DNA from: Athripsodes cinereus
Lineage: Eukaryota; Arthropoda; Insecta; Trichoptera; Leptoceridae
DNA: 64,000 bases
Direction of reading: 5' to 3'
Assembly: GCA_947579605.1 (NCBI GenBank)
Contig: OX388313.1
Coordinates: 27,159,214-27,223,213, forward strand
Shown here: piece after piece, positions 1-15,200 of the stretch
How the letters are laid out: each line of letters begins with the position of its first letter
How positions within the stretch are numbered: position 1 is the stretch's first letter
The notes under the pieces: generated by a model
Databases searched by the model: none
What the model saw: the letters and a program-made list of their open reading frames with translations, nothing else
Told to the model about the DNA's origin: nothing
Made by a program: the position numbers and the translations under genes

Positions 1-3000
1 GAAAGGAACACTTGCTTCAAATTGCATTATTATGGAATTCTACTACGTGTGCACCGACACAATTAATAATTAACTGAAGTTCCTGCGAAATGTGTCCTGG
101 CCATGGCAAAAGATTCAAAACAAGGTTAACGTTAATAATATCATTTTATAAATAAACTTTATTTAATTTAGGGCATGCGTTGCATATTTGCATGTATGAA
201 AGGCACGCCACTGATAGATAGATATATATAGACAGACTTTAATTAAAATATCGTATCATACCGTTTCTTCTACCCAAATAGTGCATTCATTTATGTAACT
301 CCCACAAGTTTTGCGAACTAAAATTATTTAATTTAATAATTCTATTTATATCCTTCTACAAGCAGCATACAACATACGAAGAATATCTCGCAAAAAATAA
401 TTTTACTAAACATCGTCTATTTATGACATCCTTTTATTAGAAAAAAAAAATTACTCCGCCATGACAGTAAAGAGCAGCAACCAATGAAATCGAAAAATGA
501 CAAATCTCAATCTGTGATTGGTTGACGCATAATGGTGAAAACTGCATTCACCAATAATATTTCATCACATGTGTTGCCTTCTCACTCTCATCATGAATGT
601 ATTATTATACCTTTCCATTTATGAAATTGCTGTACTAATTTATTAAGTACTCGTCTTTTTTGCCAATCACCAAATAATGTGTTTATGGCACACTGAGCAC
701 GACCTGTGTATTATGAATGCGTCCACTGGCTACCACACTTTTGACTGATAGTATAGACAAATACATAGACCAAATGTGTCACATCGAATATTTCTATAGT
801 CTATGAATTCAATATTAAATTTCCAAGGAAAAAACATTGAAATTATCCTGTTGCATTAACCATGACAATGACTGTCGCCTCCAGCATGACATCATCAGAT
901 TTAATGAAACTCATACAAATTTCGGCCTTATACATAAACTAAACAGTTATACAGTTGCATATTCTCATTGTTATAATAGTTATAATAATAATATGTTGAG
1001 TAATGTGTCCTCAATGAAATAATAATTCGTTTAATTTGACGTATAATAAAACATTTTAAAATGCAATGCTAGTGATTTTGATAGTAAACTTCTGTGAACA
1101 TCTCTGAACATACTCACGAAAAATAATATTTATATCAGGTTTACTAGCCATGGCTAATTAATGACAATAGAGCTATAACTGATTATACCAAAACTTTACG
1201 TAGACAGAGGCCTCTTACAAAGTAATTTGTTATATGGCAATATTAAACTAAAAATTCATTCTGTTCCATTATGTAAATTTTGAATTTTTAAAGTGGCACC
1301 CCGTTGTTCTATGGTCAAAATGTACCAAAAACAACAAACGGTCAGGAATAGTTTTAGCCAGATATAAAATCGGAACAATATTAATCTCTTTTTGTGAGTA
1401 ACTTGTCATTTATCAAGAACAAGCACCTCGTCTGCATAACGAACTGTCTCCTACTAAACTCCCTTTAGTATGAAACAGGAAAAATGTTCTGATGCTTACG
1501 ATTCGGTTTAGGCTGGTTTAAGTGAACTTTATCCATGGTACGTTCACCGATCCCACCAACTCCTGTTTCAAACCATTATGTTCGACAGCTATTGAGCAGA
1601 CATGTCAACTAACAGCAACCATTTTGATGATTGTGTTCGAGGCTGTTGACAATAGGTACATCGTTGATTGTCAAACTGAATCATTAGATGGTCCCAAAGA
1701 ACGACATTGTTCTCCTTTTTAGATCATCGCTTTGACCAATGGTGACAATCCACCTCCAGCGAGTGGTTTCATACAAGTATAAGTGTTAAATGCAGTTATC
1801 GCATACTATCTTTATTCACGCAAGTGTGAAAAATGCAGTAAATTTTGAAAACTACATGAACTTTCACTAAGAACCGTCGGTCGTTAATATCGTCTTAGTG
1901 CGAAAACTACGTTTAACTTGTCACTTAAACTGATTTAATAGTTAGAATAGCAATAATTCTATGATTCCGAATACGGATATAATATGTATACCTATGGTAA
2001 GATATTTGACTTGAGCTATTTCTATTTGTGACTTTGAGATAAACATCTTATGGCAATTCTTACGAATTAGGTCAAAAACGTAGACTTAACACTGTTATTT
2101 TAACTTTAAAAGGACGAATTTAATCGCAAAGTTTCTAGCCATATTATTATTAACATTGAATTTAATTTTCTACTTATTTAAACTTGAAACATATTATGTA
2201 GAACTCTTGAAGAAACATCTTCTTTATTGCATACTTAAAACACATTGAATTAACACAAATATAGACCAAGGACCCATAATTTTAAAGATAAATCTAAATT
2301 TGATGTACTTTGCCCGGAACATCCTTGTATTGTGCTTTTATTGTGAAGGTGAAAGAATTTGGTGGCAATTTCGAAACTAGAAACTGTCTATAATGTCTCA
2401 ATTTGTTATTATAAGATCACAGCCCTTTTTTAATGAGGGGTGTAGAAGCAATGTTCCATCGATCCATTTTCACATGTGATCAACTGGAAATGCAGAAATG
2501 CTCGAATTTTTGTTGACTACATTGTAGTTTTATCGATATAATGAAAATCCGCCACCATCTTCGAGTTAATCAATTTGAAAAAACTAATTTAGTACCTATC
2601 AAAAACATTTAATAAAATAAATGTGTTGTTTTCATTCCTCCAAAAATATATTTTTTTGTTTCCAAAGTGTCATCGATTACCATAAACAATGGTGATAAAG
2701 TTTTATTCATTTCAATACACAACAGCAATCACACACAAAATACAGTTGAAATCGATGTTACATTCTTCTACCTCTCTACTAGAATTTTCTCGGTTTAAAT
2801 TTCCTAGGATCGATGAGACTTTTCTTCTCCTACCCTCAAATATCCGTAAAAAATTATGTATATTCTTTAATATGCACATTTTATACACAATGTCAGAAAG
2901 ATTTGGAAAACATTAGTGATCTGTGTATTGCCATTCGATTTTGGAAACCTTTAGAGATATTTTTGTAAAATAACTGCCTTAATCAAGACTCATAAAAGTT

Positions 3001-3055
3001 TTTGAATCCATTAATTGTGTTTGCTATAATATTAACCCGTTTTTTTATTTCACAG
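1..3055. other. Intronic stretch upstream of the first visible Ptr-like exon
   Basis: No gene or complete mobile element is recognisable. It is AT-rich, with a short GATA run near 212 and a ~28-bp fragment of repeat E near 1864-1891, a motif that recurs at 7105, 46470 and 51222. The next exon begins inside the protein with a normal acceptor, so this is most simply read as part of an intron of that gene. Confidence 0.5.
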
Positions 3056-3237
3056 GTTGAGAAAGGTGAACTAAAACTCACGTGGCCTCTGATGTTCAAC
3101 CCAGTAACATGGGAGACTCACGTCTTCCCTGTGTTCTTCGGAGGAACTCACATAGACGATGATGGCCTTATCATAGATACACATGCCATACATTTGGTAT
3201 ATTTTGTCACGGCTGATACCAAACTTCAAGATGCCAA
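3056..3237 (+). CDS. Ptr-like gene, visible exon 1 (extracellular loop 1)
   Basis: Preceded by a pyrimidine-rich tract ending cacag and followed by gtgagt. It starts in phase 0 and ends two bases into a codon. It encodes extracellular sequence including TWPLMFNPVTWET and FFGGTHIDDDGLI, typical of the loop before helix 2 in PTCHD-type proteins. Continuing past the donor would meet TGA at once, which supports the splice call. Confidence 0.8.
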
Positions 3238-6200
3238 GTGAGTCTGTTATATTTTATTCACTAAAATTTTCATTTTTCTATACCGGATTCCCCCCCAAAT
3301 GGAATCCAATAAACAAACTACATGTAATATATACCTACGTATTTCATCCTCCGTCTGCAATAAAAAAAACGTTCATTCAGAATGGATTACATGTTTCCGT
3401 AATTTTCGCCCAAAGACTTTAAGGTGCCTTGCTTATTGTAAATTCTTTAATTTATTCGCACCTTCGCGACATTTCTCACAAGTAGGTCAGCCAGCTGATC
3501 AATTGCATGTAACAAACATGAAAGTTGTCGTGTCCGTGCCAAAATAAGTTAAGACATTCGGGATGGGTGGCATACCTCATCGCTAAACCTAAGATGATAA
3601 AAAAGCACACAATTATAAACATGCACTTATTTTTTTGCATTCATATATTAAACTCGACACTGATAGATAGATAGATAGGTATTTTTTTCGGCAATCCACC
3701 CTTAACAAGTTATATTTGTGATGTAGATAGGTAGATACTTATCATATTATTAATGCATTTCTATATTTGTTACTATAGATAATTTAAGGTACCTACACAA
3801 TGAACCTTTCACCAAATAAAATAATTTATGCAATCAATCTGCATGCAATAAACATGGAAGTTGTTCTCTTCGTACCAACAAAAAATGTATCCTTCCTATG
3901 GAATTATTTGTATTTAATGTACTACAGTAAAAAAAGAACAAATAAAAAAATGAGACATTCAGGATTGGATGCAAACTTCATCGCTGAATTTAAGATATAA
4001 AATGTTTTTTGAACACCTTCCTTTTACAGGACAATCGAAAATTTTTGAAAAAGAGTGTGAGACTGCACGAAACATGATTTATAGATAATTTAACTCGTCG
4101 GTAGCCTGGAGATAGAGTTTCACGTACAGGAGGTTCGAGGTTCGATCCCAGGTGTCGGCAAACTCGCCTTTCACGGCACAAGCTTTTAGCTTACATACTG
4201 TGAAAAGTGTATAAGATTGTATTTGGGTTTATAACAAAAATCCCAGATACATTTAAAAAAGAAGAAGAAATGAATGTACATATCACATAAAACCTTTCAC
4301 CAAATGAAATAATATTATTCCATCAATATCGCAAGAATATTAATATTACTTATTTTAAATACATTATTTAAAAAAAATATATACCTACGTTTTATTGTTA
4401 AATGCCGGGAAATCGAGGTCATTTTATTATGGTAGTGAAATAACATCACTCAAATACAACAAATCATCACACAACATAACACAATAACAATAATTTCTTT
4501 CAACTGTAATGAGCAACTAGGTTTATTATATAACATCTTATTCATTACTCAGTGAGTGCGTGATTATCGGGATCATTTTCGTGCCTGACTTTTAAATCAC
4601 GACTATGGGAGATAATGTTTTGTTTGGCTATTTTTTTTTCACATTATTTTGGAAATATTAACTACGTATCAGTTGCAAAGCTGTTTTATAATTAAGATGT
4701 ATGTATATTTATACTTTATTTGACGACCGGTGTGGCGCGGAGGCTAACGCACTTGCCTTTGAGTCACGAGGTCCCGGGTTCGATTCCCGGCCAGGGCAAA
4801 ATGAAGAATGACCTTTTTCAGATTGTCCTGGGTCTGGGTGTTACATGTATATGTGTTTAGTGCATTGTATATGTGTATCGCCGTGTTAGTACCCATAATA
4901 CAAGATTCATATCTTAGTTTGGGACTAGCTCGGTCTGTGTGAATTGTCTATACGTATTATGTTATGTTATGTTATTTATTTATTTCAAGCAATAAACGGC
5001 TTTCGCCTTTTACAGTTTAAAAATAGTACAAAACAATTTTTACATACATTTCAAGCGAAAATAAAACACAAATATTATTTATGTTCAAGACAAAATCAAA
5101 AATGAATTTAGGTAATATCGACACTATCACAGTTATTTTGATTAATAATAAACCAAATTATGTTACTTGATTTAAAAAAAATCATGATCGATTTTGGTGA
5201 GTTCACAACTTAGGAGCAAATTAATAACGTATGTATGAAAAGTATGTTTTTTCTTTAAATCAAGTATAAGAATGTAAGTACGTTTTCTCAATAAGTAGAT
5301 ACTTTTAAATTATAAAAACGTCTACTTTTTTTAGTGTTTTGCTAGTACCTACTTAAAAACATGTTTTTTTTTAAATATAAAAACGTCTTCCTTTCTTATC
5401 GATTTGCTAGAATTTAAAAACATGTATTTGTTTTTATTTCGAATTCGAATGAATTTTCAATATTAATTTCCTAAGTGATATCCTCAATTAGTTACTGTGA
5501 GTTACTAAGCTTACCGATAGATATTTTCTATGAAAATTTAAAGAAACTTTTCAGTTATAAAGAACCGGCGGTAATTTTTTTTTTAAACTTTAGCGCATCT
5601 GTCTGCGCACAACAGTCAATAAAGTTGTAAAAAACTTTAAAAAATCATCAAAAAGCAATATCTAACCGATGTTATGTTGCCGGGCCGAATTGCCTGCCTG
5701 TAGATTCAGATGCGACATAACAATCACAATCGACTTGACTTTATAGACAAACTGAAGACTTTGCTTTTCACCAGCGCCTTTGTTGAATATCGACACCATC
5801 ACAGCTAATTTGATTAGTAATATGCCAGATTATTTTTACGACATTTCGTTACGAATAATTTTCATCCATTGTTAATAATGATATAGAGTGTAATATTATT
5901 ATTATGATTGTAACATTTTGGATGTCTACCTAGCATTTATATAACCATAATGTTCCACTGTCTTTCTCGTATTCTGATTGGTCCGATGACTTCTTCATCA
6001 GCACAGTAGCGGAACAACTTGGGTCGTTACGGCTTGAAATTCTGAGCCTCCAATGATATATTGATGGACCAAATAAAGACTAGTATTCATTTCCCAGCAA
6101 CTTTTAATGTTTTCTGAGTTTTGAAAAATAAGAAATTCAACTAGAAGAATTTATCCATAAAACGTGAATAATTGAAACACCTGAAAAATGCTTGGCATCA

Positions 6201-9200
6201 GATAAGGAATTTTGTTTTCATATCAAAGTTGTAAATATTCTATTTATTTATTTCAAATTTTCGGCGCAAGTTATTTACCCATAGAGTAAATAATTATACC
6301 TACTTAGCTGCTCTTTGATTTTAAATGTTTTAGTCATAACGGTAGATATATAATACCTATTATAGAAAAAAAAAACAATATTTCCAAAAAAATAGAAAAC
6401 AATGTATATTGTTTTCATTATATCTTATTATCATTTTGGCCCCCCTTGACATTGCATAGTTTGTGAGAAAAACTTCTCTTCTCCACATAATTCCTTAACA
6501 TCCTTTATCTTGAGCCACTCACCAATATTCATAAATTTGGAAAACAGCAATCTAGAAAGCATCTCTCTTATTTGGTCTTGTTAAATGTTTATCTCAATAT
6601 TATCATTTTTTAACCATTTTTACAAGATGCTAAAAAACAAGTAGGTATCTATTCAAGTGCAAGGACAGCAATATTTGTTGTGACTCTTGATCCTCTATGT
6701 GTAATAAGGCCTAGATATGGCATAGTAAAAAAGTATTTGACCAATTGCTGCAAAGTCCAATACAATAATTAAATACTACATAATTGCAAGCAGAGGCATG
6801 GTTCATTGCTACAGCTCATTTGACTTTTAAAATGGAATAATATTTCAAATCGTTGCACAATAATTCGAAGACCATTATACAATAAGCGTATTTATATATT
6901 CATGTGCAATAAAGGAGACAAACGCAGTAAATTAATTATAGTTGGAAGGTGAAATAATATATTGATATACTAATCAAGTCTAGATACATAATTGAAAAAG
7001 AAACAATACTTTCATTCCACTGTTTACCGTATTAATTTGCAAATTACTAAAGTCATCAGTGGAATAACTTGATGCCTTGTTTTATTTAATAAATTATTAG
7101 AATGGACTTCCACCAAGAACCGTCGGTCGATAAATTAAACTTTAACAATATTTTCGTCGTCATTCGCCCTTTACAGTATATGTTGGGATTATAATTATGT
7201 AGGGAAGAAGGAAACTTTTGTCCGCTCAGAAAGATATTGCACCAACTGAGTTGTCCTTCTCCAAGACAATCTCAGCGTTTAGATGTAGTTGTCCTGAAAC
7301 GGATCAATGAGTATATGTTTGAGGTTACTACGGTGGCCCAGAAAAGAAAAAACACTGGTACCTATCTAAGACTCTGTCGGGTAGGATACCCTACGATGGA
7401 TTCTACTATTCCTTTTTATCTCGATTTCGATGGTTAACTCACGTGTGCTGTGCTATTTAACAAACATGCAACAAAAAATTGGTTCAAATATTACGCTATC
7501 CATGGTATTTATAATTCTGCTTTATCTATTATATTCTAAGGAAGTTTTGCACATCATTTGACAATTAGTACATAATCAATTTGATAACAAATTACATCTA
7601 TTAAGAACCAAAGAGTAAAAATAAAGATGTGCATAAATAGAAAATCAGACACAGAAGTAGGACCCTGAAGACCAGGCAGACTAGTGACCACCTGGATATC
7701 TACAATGGCCAGGGACTTGAGGGAGGCAGAGGTGCGTTAGGAAGATGCAGGGGACCGGAGGACTAGGAGAACTAACCCCAAATAAATGGGATACAGGCGA
7801 GGGCGAAGAATTGCTGACTTCGTAATGAATCAAATGTCAAATATGTCGATAGCTTCATGACGCTGTTTGATTATCTCCATATTCATTTATTCTCTATCTA
7901 TCGACTCTACAGATCAGATACACTTGTCAATCTTTTACAGCTCTCGAATCTGCACCGTTTAAAATGATTTACTTAGATTATTTCAAAATACTATCTATGT
8001 ATTTAACTCTTGTAAATACTCAATAATGATTCGCATGGTTCATAATACATAATATTAATTCAAGGTTGTCTTCTTTTTACTTCTAGGTACAGTTAGTCAG
8101 TTAACTTGCAATTTGTTGCTTATAAAACCATGCTACAGCATTCACAGACAAATTATTTAGTATCGCTCTTTGACACTGCATTACTCAACATTATATTACA
8201 TTTGATAATGTCATAAACTGTGCTTGATAGATCGGCTAGTCTATAAAAAAAAAAAATTATTACCTCTTTATCCGAGAGTATAGTCAGAAGGGGAGGGAAC
8301 AACTGGGGTAGTTACCCCTTCCCTTCCTAAATAAGACATCAAGTAGCCGGCCCTAAAAATTGTGGATATTTCTTCAAATCCATATACCCAATTGTCATAA
8401 CCGAGAGCAAAAAAAGTTCCACTAAAAGTTGTAAATTTTTTTTCTTGGTTTCTGCTCTATCCTAAAAAACATCCTGGGGATTTCCTGGTCTTTTTCCTGC
8501 TTAAAGTGCTAAAAAAACTCCTGGCGATGAGAAAATGTGCCGATGCAAATTTATTCTTCCGTCGCTTGATTTCTTGGTGTCATATTAAACAATTCCATCC
8601 ATACCATCTCGCCTCTTCCCTCGTGGGATAGGCAGAAAGGATCGAATGTCACTTCCTCCTATCTTTGCATATACTTTTTACTTTTGTCACTTACAATTCC
8701 TCATTCACGCTCTCTTATTCAATGTGCTCAGCTCGTGTCGATCCTGTAGAATATGGTTGCCATTTGATCCTGGACGACCACCAAGTATATTTTGAGATAG
8801 ATGAAATGGACCACGAGATGTTTTACGAGTACCGTCTTTACAGGACACTTCAAAACTTAAAGGAAAATGGGAGACCAATTCTCTGCCAAAGACAACGTGC
8901 TTATAAAAATTGTACCAGTTTATAAAATAAATATTTCTTTGTTTCAGGGGTTCACTATGGGAAGATGCATTCTTGGAAACCGCTGGACGGGCACAAGATT
9001 CTGGTATATTCAAGCACATTTCCGTAGCACGCTTCGCATCGCGCACTCTGGACCACGAGTTGGAGAAGAACACAAGGGGTGTGATTCCCTATTTTGGTTC
9101 CACGTTTTTCATCATGTGTTTCTTCTCAATCATCACTTGCATGATGTCAGATTGGGTGAGTAATACAACATTTTATTTTTCGGCTTCACTTACTTTTCAA

Positions 9201-12200
9201 AATGCCGAATTTGCGAGTGACTTGATGATTGTGTCTAGTACTTTCAAATAACAATTTTGAAATTTAGATTCCTACTTATTTTTAAAATGGTCTTTAAACT
9301 ACTTATTTCATATAAAGTCACGTCACTTGCGAAGTATGTAGAGAGGATAAAACTCCATGCTATCATATCTGTGGCTTTCGAAGTATTTAACAAATGTTAT
9401 GCCTATAAAAGAGGTTCATTCTTAGAAAAATGTTATACCAGAAAGTGGTGTAAAAATCAGAAGAACCTTGATTCTTTTACTTCAATTTCCTAAAAGCTGC
9501 CGATACAGTGTGAGGATCATGTCAACCTTCTTATTAACATGTATTTCAGAAGATATGTTTCATGATACACAAGTATTTCAATGTTAAAAAAATCATTAAG
9601 AACACTCGCTTATGATTCGCTTGCCTTACGAATTGACTAATTAATCTCAATAATACGTAATTATAATGGATAATTACGGCCTTATTTGCTCTGATAATTG
9701 GTGCAATCAATTCAATCGATTACTACTAGATACATTTTATATGCAATGTCTGACTTAATGATGAACAATAATAATTGTAATATTTTGTCATGCAACGCAA
9801 CAAAATATAAACGTTAAAGTGGGCATGTGGGCATGCTGAGAGAAATGAAAGGAGGTGAACCGAACCTACACTACACTTTCTAAACTCTATGATCATATGA
9901 TGTGAAAACGAAGTCCTTCTGTATAGCGTAAATTTGAATACATTTGTAGAGAAGTTAATCATTATTTTGTTATATTTTTTTCTCCATCAGGTTCGTTCTA
10001 AGCCCTGGCTCGGTCTGCTTGGTATCCTGTCAGCTGTGATGGCCACGGCAGCTGCTTTTGGCTTCGCCATGTATCTTCGTCAAGTCTTCATTGGCATCAA
10101 CTTGGCTGCACCATTCCTCATGATAGGTAACTTACTAATAACTCTTTGATTAGATTCTTGGATTCACAGCACAATCTCAGTAAATTTAAACGTTGAACTA
10201 GATCCTTAGATCTACACAATGCATCTACATGAATAATCAAAAGATCCAAAGGAAATTACTCAACAGAGGTCGTGTAAATATCCGAGTATCACTAGAAATC
10301 ACACCCTTCAAAATTAAAGGGATATATTATACTGCTGCACACAAAATTCATCATTCAGAACTTTAAAAAAATTGCTGGGATTGCGTCAGGATATCTTTTC
10401 CTCCTTCCTCCTAAAGACGTTCGTACAGAGTTCTGAATTGTACAAATTATAGATATGTCTCTCTGTTGGGAGCTGGGTTAGATTTATGCAGCAAGTCTTT
10501 ATTGATATGTATGATCGGAGCAATGTTGTGCCCAATAATATGTATTGTGTGTTATGTATTCTATGTAGTGATAATGAGGTCGAACGCATGGGCCATTGAC
10601 TCGCACTTTGAGACAGTCAATCAATCACATACTTAATATCACTTTTTCTACAACTTAAATGTATATCATCCACAAACATACATAGAATTGGTGATTTCTT
10701 TTGTTAGTTTTGACAATAATTTAGCATCTACTCCAGGCAATATTTCGGTGAGTTGGGAACAAAAGTAGGTTTGTGCAGATGTAACAATATTAGGTAGCAA
10801 CAGATGCGTCCTGTTTTATTTTGTGCGATGATTGAGATTGATATCAATAAAACAATAACCATCAATCAATAATTTATACGACAGATGAACTCATCAATCA
10901 AATAAATCGTTACCCCACAATCCCTACATGATAGTCTCTTGCGACACTTTGAATTTCTCTATCACACAAACTGATCACATGTTATATCACATAGATATAC
11001 AGAACCAACATTCTTGCGGAACCTCCGGTCGGCAACAAATATTCGCATTCGCATTCGCGAATATCCAAAATCACACATTCGTTACATCACTAATATGTAC
11101 ATGATGTATATGTATCTTTAAAGTTAGACATTTAAGATCGGTGATACATTTTGAAGGGAATAATTGAGGGTAATCGTGGTGTGGGAAGGCGGCAGATGTC
11201 CTGGCTGAGAAATATCCGAGAGTGGACCGGAGTTCGGAGGGTGGAGGAGTTGTTCCTGCTGGCACAGGACAGAGAGGCCTACGCCAGGGTGATAGCCGAC
11301 GTCGGGGGGACCTGACATGGCACTTTGAGAAGAGAAGAGATACATATTAAAAGATTTAAACATTCATTTATTTCTCATTAACGACTAAACCTTTATTAAT
11401 TATTTATCATCAACGGCTTTTAGCCTTTTAAATCAGTAAAGTTTAAACATACGTAAAGATTTAAATATTTCTATCTGACATTGCAGGGAACTGTTAAAAA
11501 TTATAATATATTTACAAATAGTACAGATTGTTTGACAAATCGAAGGACTGCATCTAGTGTTCATACTCCGTACCTAACGTCTTATAAGACTACCACGAAG
11601 AGGCTAGTAAAGTATGTAATCGTATGCATACCTTAATTCGTAATGTCACGTAGGATCTCGTGTTGAAATCTTCGGCGGCCTTTGAGGACGATACATAATC
11701 TGATTAGATTAACAATTAATCCATTGCGTCAGGACGGTAAGCAAATCTGAATATGTACATCGAATATACTATTTAGTTACAGTGAAATATGATATCTATC
11801 TATCTATCTATACAGCCACTTCTGTCCACTGCTGAACATAGGCCTCCCTCATATTTCTCCAGGCAGCTCTATCTTGTGCCTTCTGAATCCAATCACCAGC
11901 AATCCTCTTTACGTCATCTGACCATCTAGTGGGCGGTCTCCCTCTACTTCTCTTATCTTCTCGAGGTCTCCACTCCACTACCCTCTTTGTCCATCTTTGA
12001 TCGGTGAATCTAGCGACATGTCCCGCCCACGCCCACTTCAGTTTTGTAATTCTTTCAACAACGTCAGTAACTCCGGATCTTCTGCGAATTTCTGTGTTGC
12101 GTATTCTGTCTGACAGTCTTATGTGGAGCATGTCCCTTTCATGTTTGCGCTGTGCCACTCGGAGCTTCCTGACGGCCGCTTTTGTGAGCGTAAGCGTTTC

Positions 12201-15200
12201 TGCACCATAGGTCATGACGGGTAGCACGCACTGGTCGTATAATTTGCGTTTCAAACATTGGGGGATGTCGCTAGTGAAAAACTTCTTCAGGTTACCGTAG
12301 GCTGCCCACCCAAGACATATTCTTCTCTGCAGCTCTACGGTTTGGTTATCTCGTGAGAGTGTAATGCTATGTCCGAGATATTTATATTCGTTGACTTCTT
12401 CTATTGTTTGGTTGCCAATGATAATTTTCCCACCAAGAACTAAGTTTGTCATCAATTTTGTTTTGCCTGCATTTATAAGGAGCCCCACCCTTTTTGTTGC
12501 TTCCATGAGCTCCTTTAACATGTCGCACGCCTCTTTTAGATCTTCTGATATTAATACGATATCGTCTGCGAATCTCAAATTGCTTAGCTTAATATCGTTC
12601 TTACATCGTTGAAAGTGATCCAGCTCCGAGTATACAATATATACGTACATATTCTATTCATTCAACTTTTCAAAGTTTAAAGAAAACAACATGATTGCAC
12701 ATTGAGAATAACAGATTATTTAGATCTTTGATTGTTAGTGAAGTTTTAAAAAAGTCGAACAGCGAAAACGATATAATCTTTTTTTATTTTAAATTAAAGA
12801 TGTACCTATCTGGGGTTTTGTTATAACCCCAAATACAACCTTATACACCTTTCACAGTAAGCTAAAAACTTGTGCCGTGAAAGGGAAGTTTGCCGGCGCC
12901 TGAGATCGAACCACATACCTCTTGTGCATGATACTGAGACTATACTTCCAAGCTATATGTAGACGAACGTTTCAAATAAATTGAAAGAAAATTAGATTTC
13001 TGGGAGATTGGGGCTCTTATTGCTTTAAATTAAAAACGTCTTCATAAAATATAATCGTACATAAATATAACCAACTGCTTGTAAAAAGTATGCAAGTCAT
13101 ACTCTCCGTTCCAATAAAATTTAGCTTATTCAAGATGGGTGATGTGCCTCACCGCTGAATTTTAGATATCAATTGTCTTATGCGTGAGGTTTTTGGAACA
13201 CCTGCCTTTTACAGGACACTCGAAAACTTATAGAAAAGAGCTGGAGACCTATTCTTAAAAGGGGTAGAAAAACTGTTCGATAATTCCTCACTGAAAAACT
13301 GAATGATTTAGTCCAAATTGGTATTTTTAATTGTGAAAACAATAATAAAAACAATGCATGTATAACATAAACATATATGCCTTATCTCGACTAGCATAAT
13401 ATTATTATTTTATTTATTTGTTTGATGAAAACAACAATATTAGTTAGGTATTAACGAATGAAATAATAATAAATAAATAATTGTAGTCTATAATTATATA
13501 GTAGGTACCTACCTATATGTATATTGTTTGATATAATAATTATAAACTATAAAATAATTGTTATGTATGCAATATAATCAATTAGGTATTTAACCCCTAC
13601 CAGTCCTATGTCGAAAAAATAATGTGCGGCATAGTTTTGTCTTTTTATCGTTCTTCAAAGCTCTTTTCGGGAGCATAGCTTTCTCAGTTCAGAGCGATTC
13701 TGCACCAATCGATTCACAACTTGTCACGGCATTGCTAAAGAAACGGTATATTGTTTATTTATAAATTCATTCCTTTTGCACATCATATTTATAAACAAAA
13801 ATTACAAAACAATGTAGAAGAAAAATACTGAGATCATTATGTAATGATTTCTTCCATCTAAACACATGTAGGGACATTGTGAAAGTAGTTCGCCCGGTTA
13901 CAAGAACAGTACCCTTTATGTCCTAATTAGATAATATATTTTGAAAAGAGGGAATGACAAACTTTTTATTAAATGAGTTCCTGAAAAAATATATATGGAA
14001 CAGCTTACCCCGGCCTTACACCAGCAACTAGTGCTGTCTGAAATTATAAAATTAAAAATGAAGTATTTAACATTATTTGTTGCTCTTATCATTGTAAACA
14101 ATAACTGTGTATCATCCATATTTTATTGAATTAATTATTATATTATAACCATTTATTAATTTGTTAGTTAAAAGTGGATCACATAACACGGTTAATTTTT
14201 TACTAATCAATGGTTGACCGCTTACTTCATTTGATTTTATATACGTATAATGGATGTTTATACTTGAAATAAAGCAATCAGTGTTTTTCTGAAATAATAT
14301 CAAAAATTTATTAAAAACATTATTTAAACTAAAGAAACTAAATAAAACTAAACATAAAATAAACAATAATAAAACAATTACCTGAAATAATATCAAAAAA
14401 ACAACATTTAAAGTCTTTATTTCAGGTCTTTCAAAACTAACACAAAATTACAAACAAAATTACTTTACCAACTGTCAAAACAAAAATTCTAAATTCAAAT
14501 AAATAAACTAAAGGAAATCACTCCTATGAGTAGGTAGGTGGTTTTCTTTACACCTCCCCTCCAAGAAAAAACAATTACAAGTGACAACGTACGTAATTGT
14601 TCACTTAATAACAAATACTGGAAAAAGTTTCGTAATGTGGTAGAAATTTGACTCTGTTTTCTTGTGTCCGGTATCAACTTCATAGATTGAGTTTGAAATT
14701 TTCTTTAAAATTTTGTATGGTCCAATCTTTAATTCATCCATTTTCTTCCTATTTAGTCGATTTCCATTTTCTACGTAAACTCTGTCTCCCACTTCCAATT
14801 TATATTCTTCCCTATGCAAGTCGAATATATTCTTATTATAATTGTGAGATTTTATTGTATTTTCAAGGGCTAGTTTTCTGTCTCTATTCAAATCTTCTTT
14901 TGTAAATTTTGATTTTAATTCTAGTGGTAAAATATTAACATTTTCGCCTTCCAAAAGGTATTTTGGAGCAAATTTAGTGACTGTGTGTTCTGTTTCATTA
15001 TATTTTTCTACACATTTCTGTGCAACAGTAGTCCATGCTGTTTTCCTATCACTTTCATTTATTTTACATCTTATTTTATTTACTAAGGTTTGATTTAACC
15101 TTTCATTGATCCCATTCGAAAAAGGTGAATCCACAGCAGTGAAAACTATTCTTATGTTTTCCATTTTTAGAAATTCTTTAAATTCTTTTGAATTTATGCC

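Noticed and set aside
4725..4800. A tRNA gene (clear B box, gtggcgcggaggc)
   Set aside because: Acceptor and anticodon stems do not pair, and the block continues into a shared SINE body with a repeat tail.
8705..9073. 122-codon reverse-strand open frame
   Set aside because: It overlaps exon 2 of the + strand gene and two repeat fragments; no recognisable domain.
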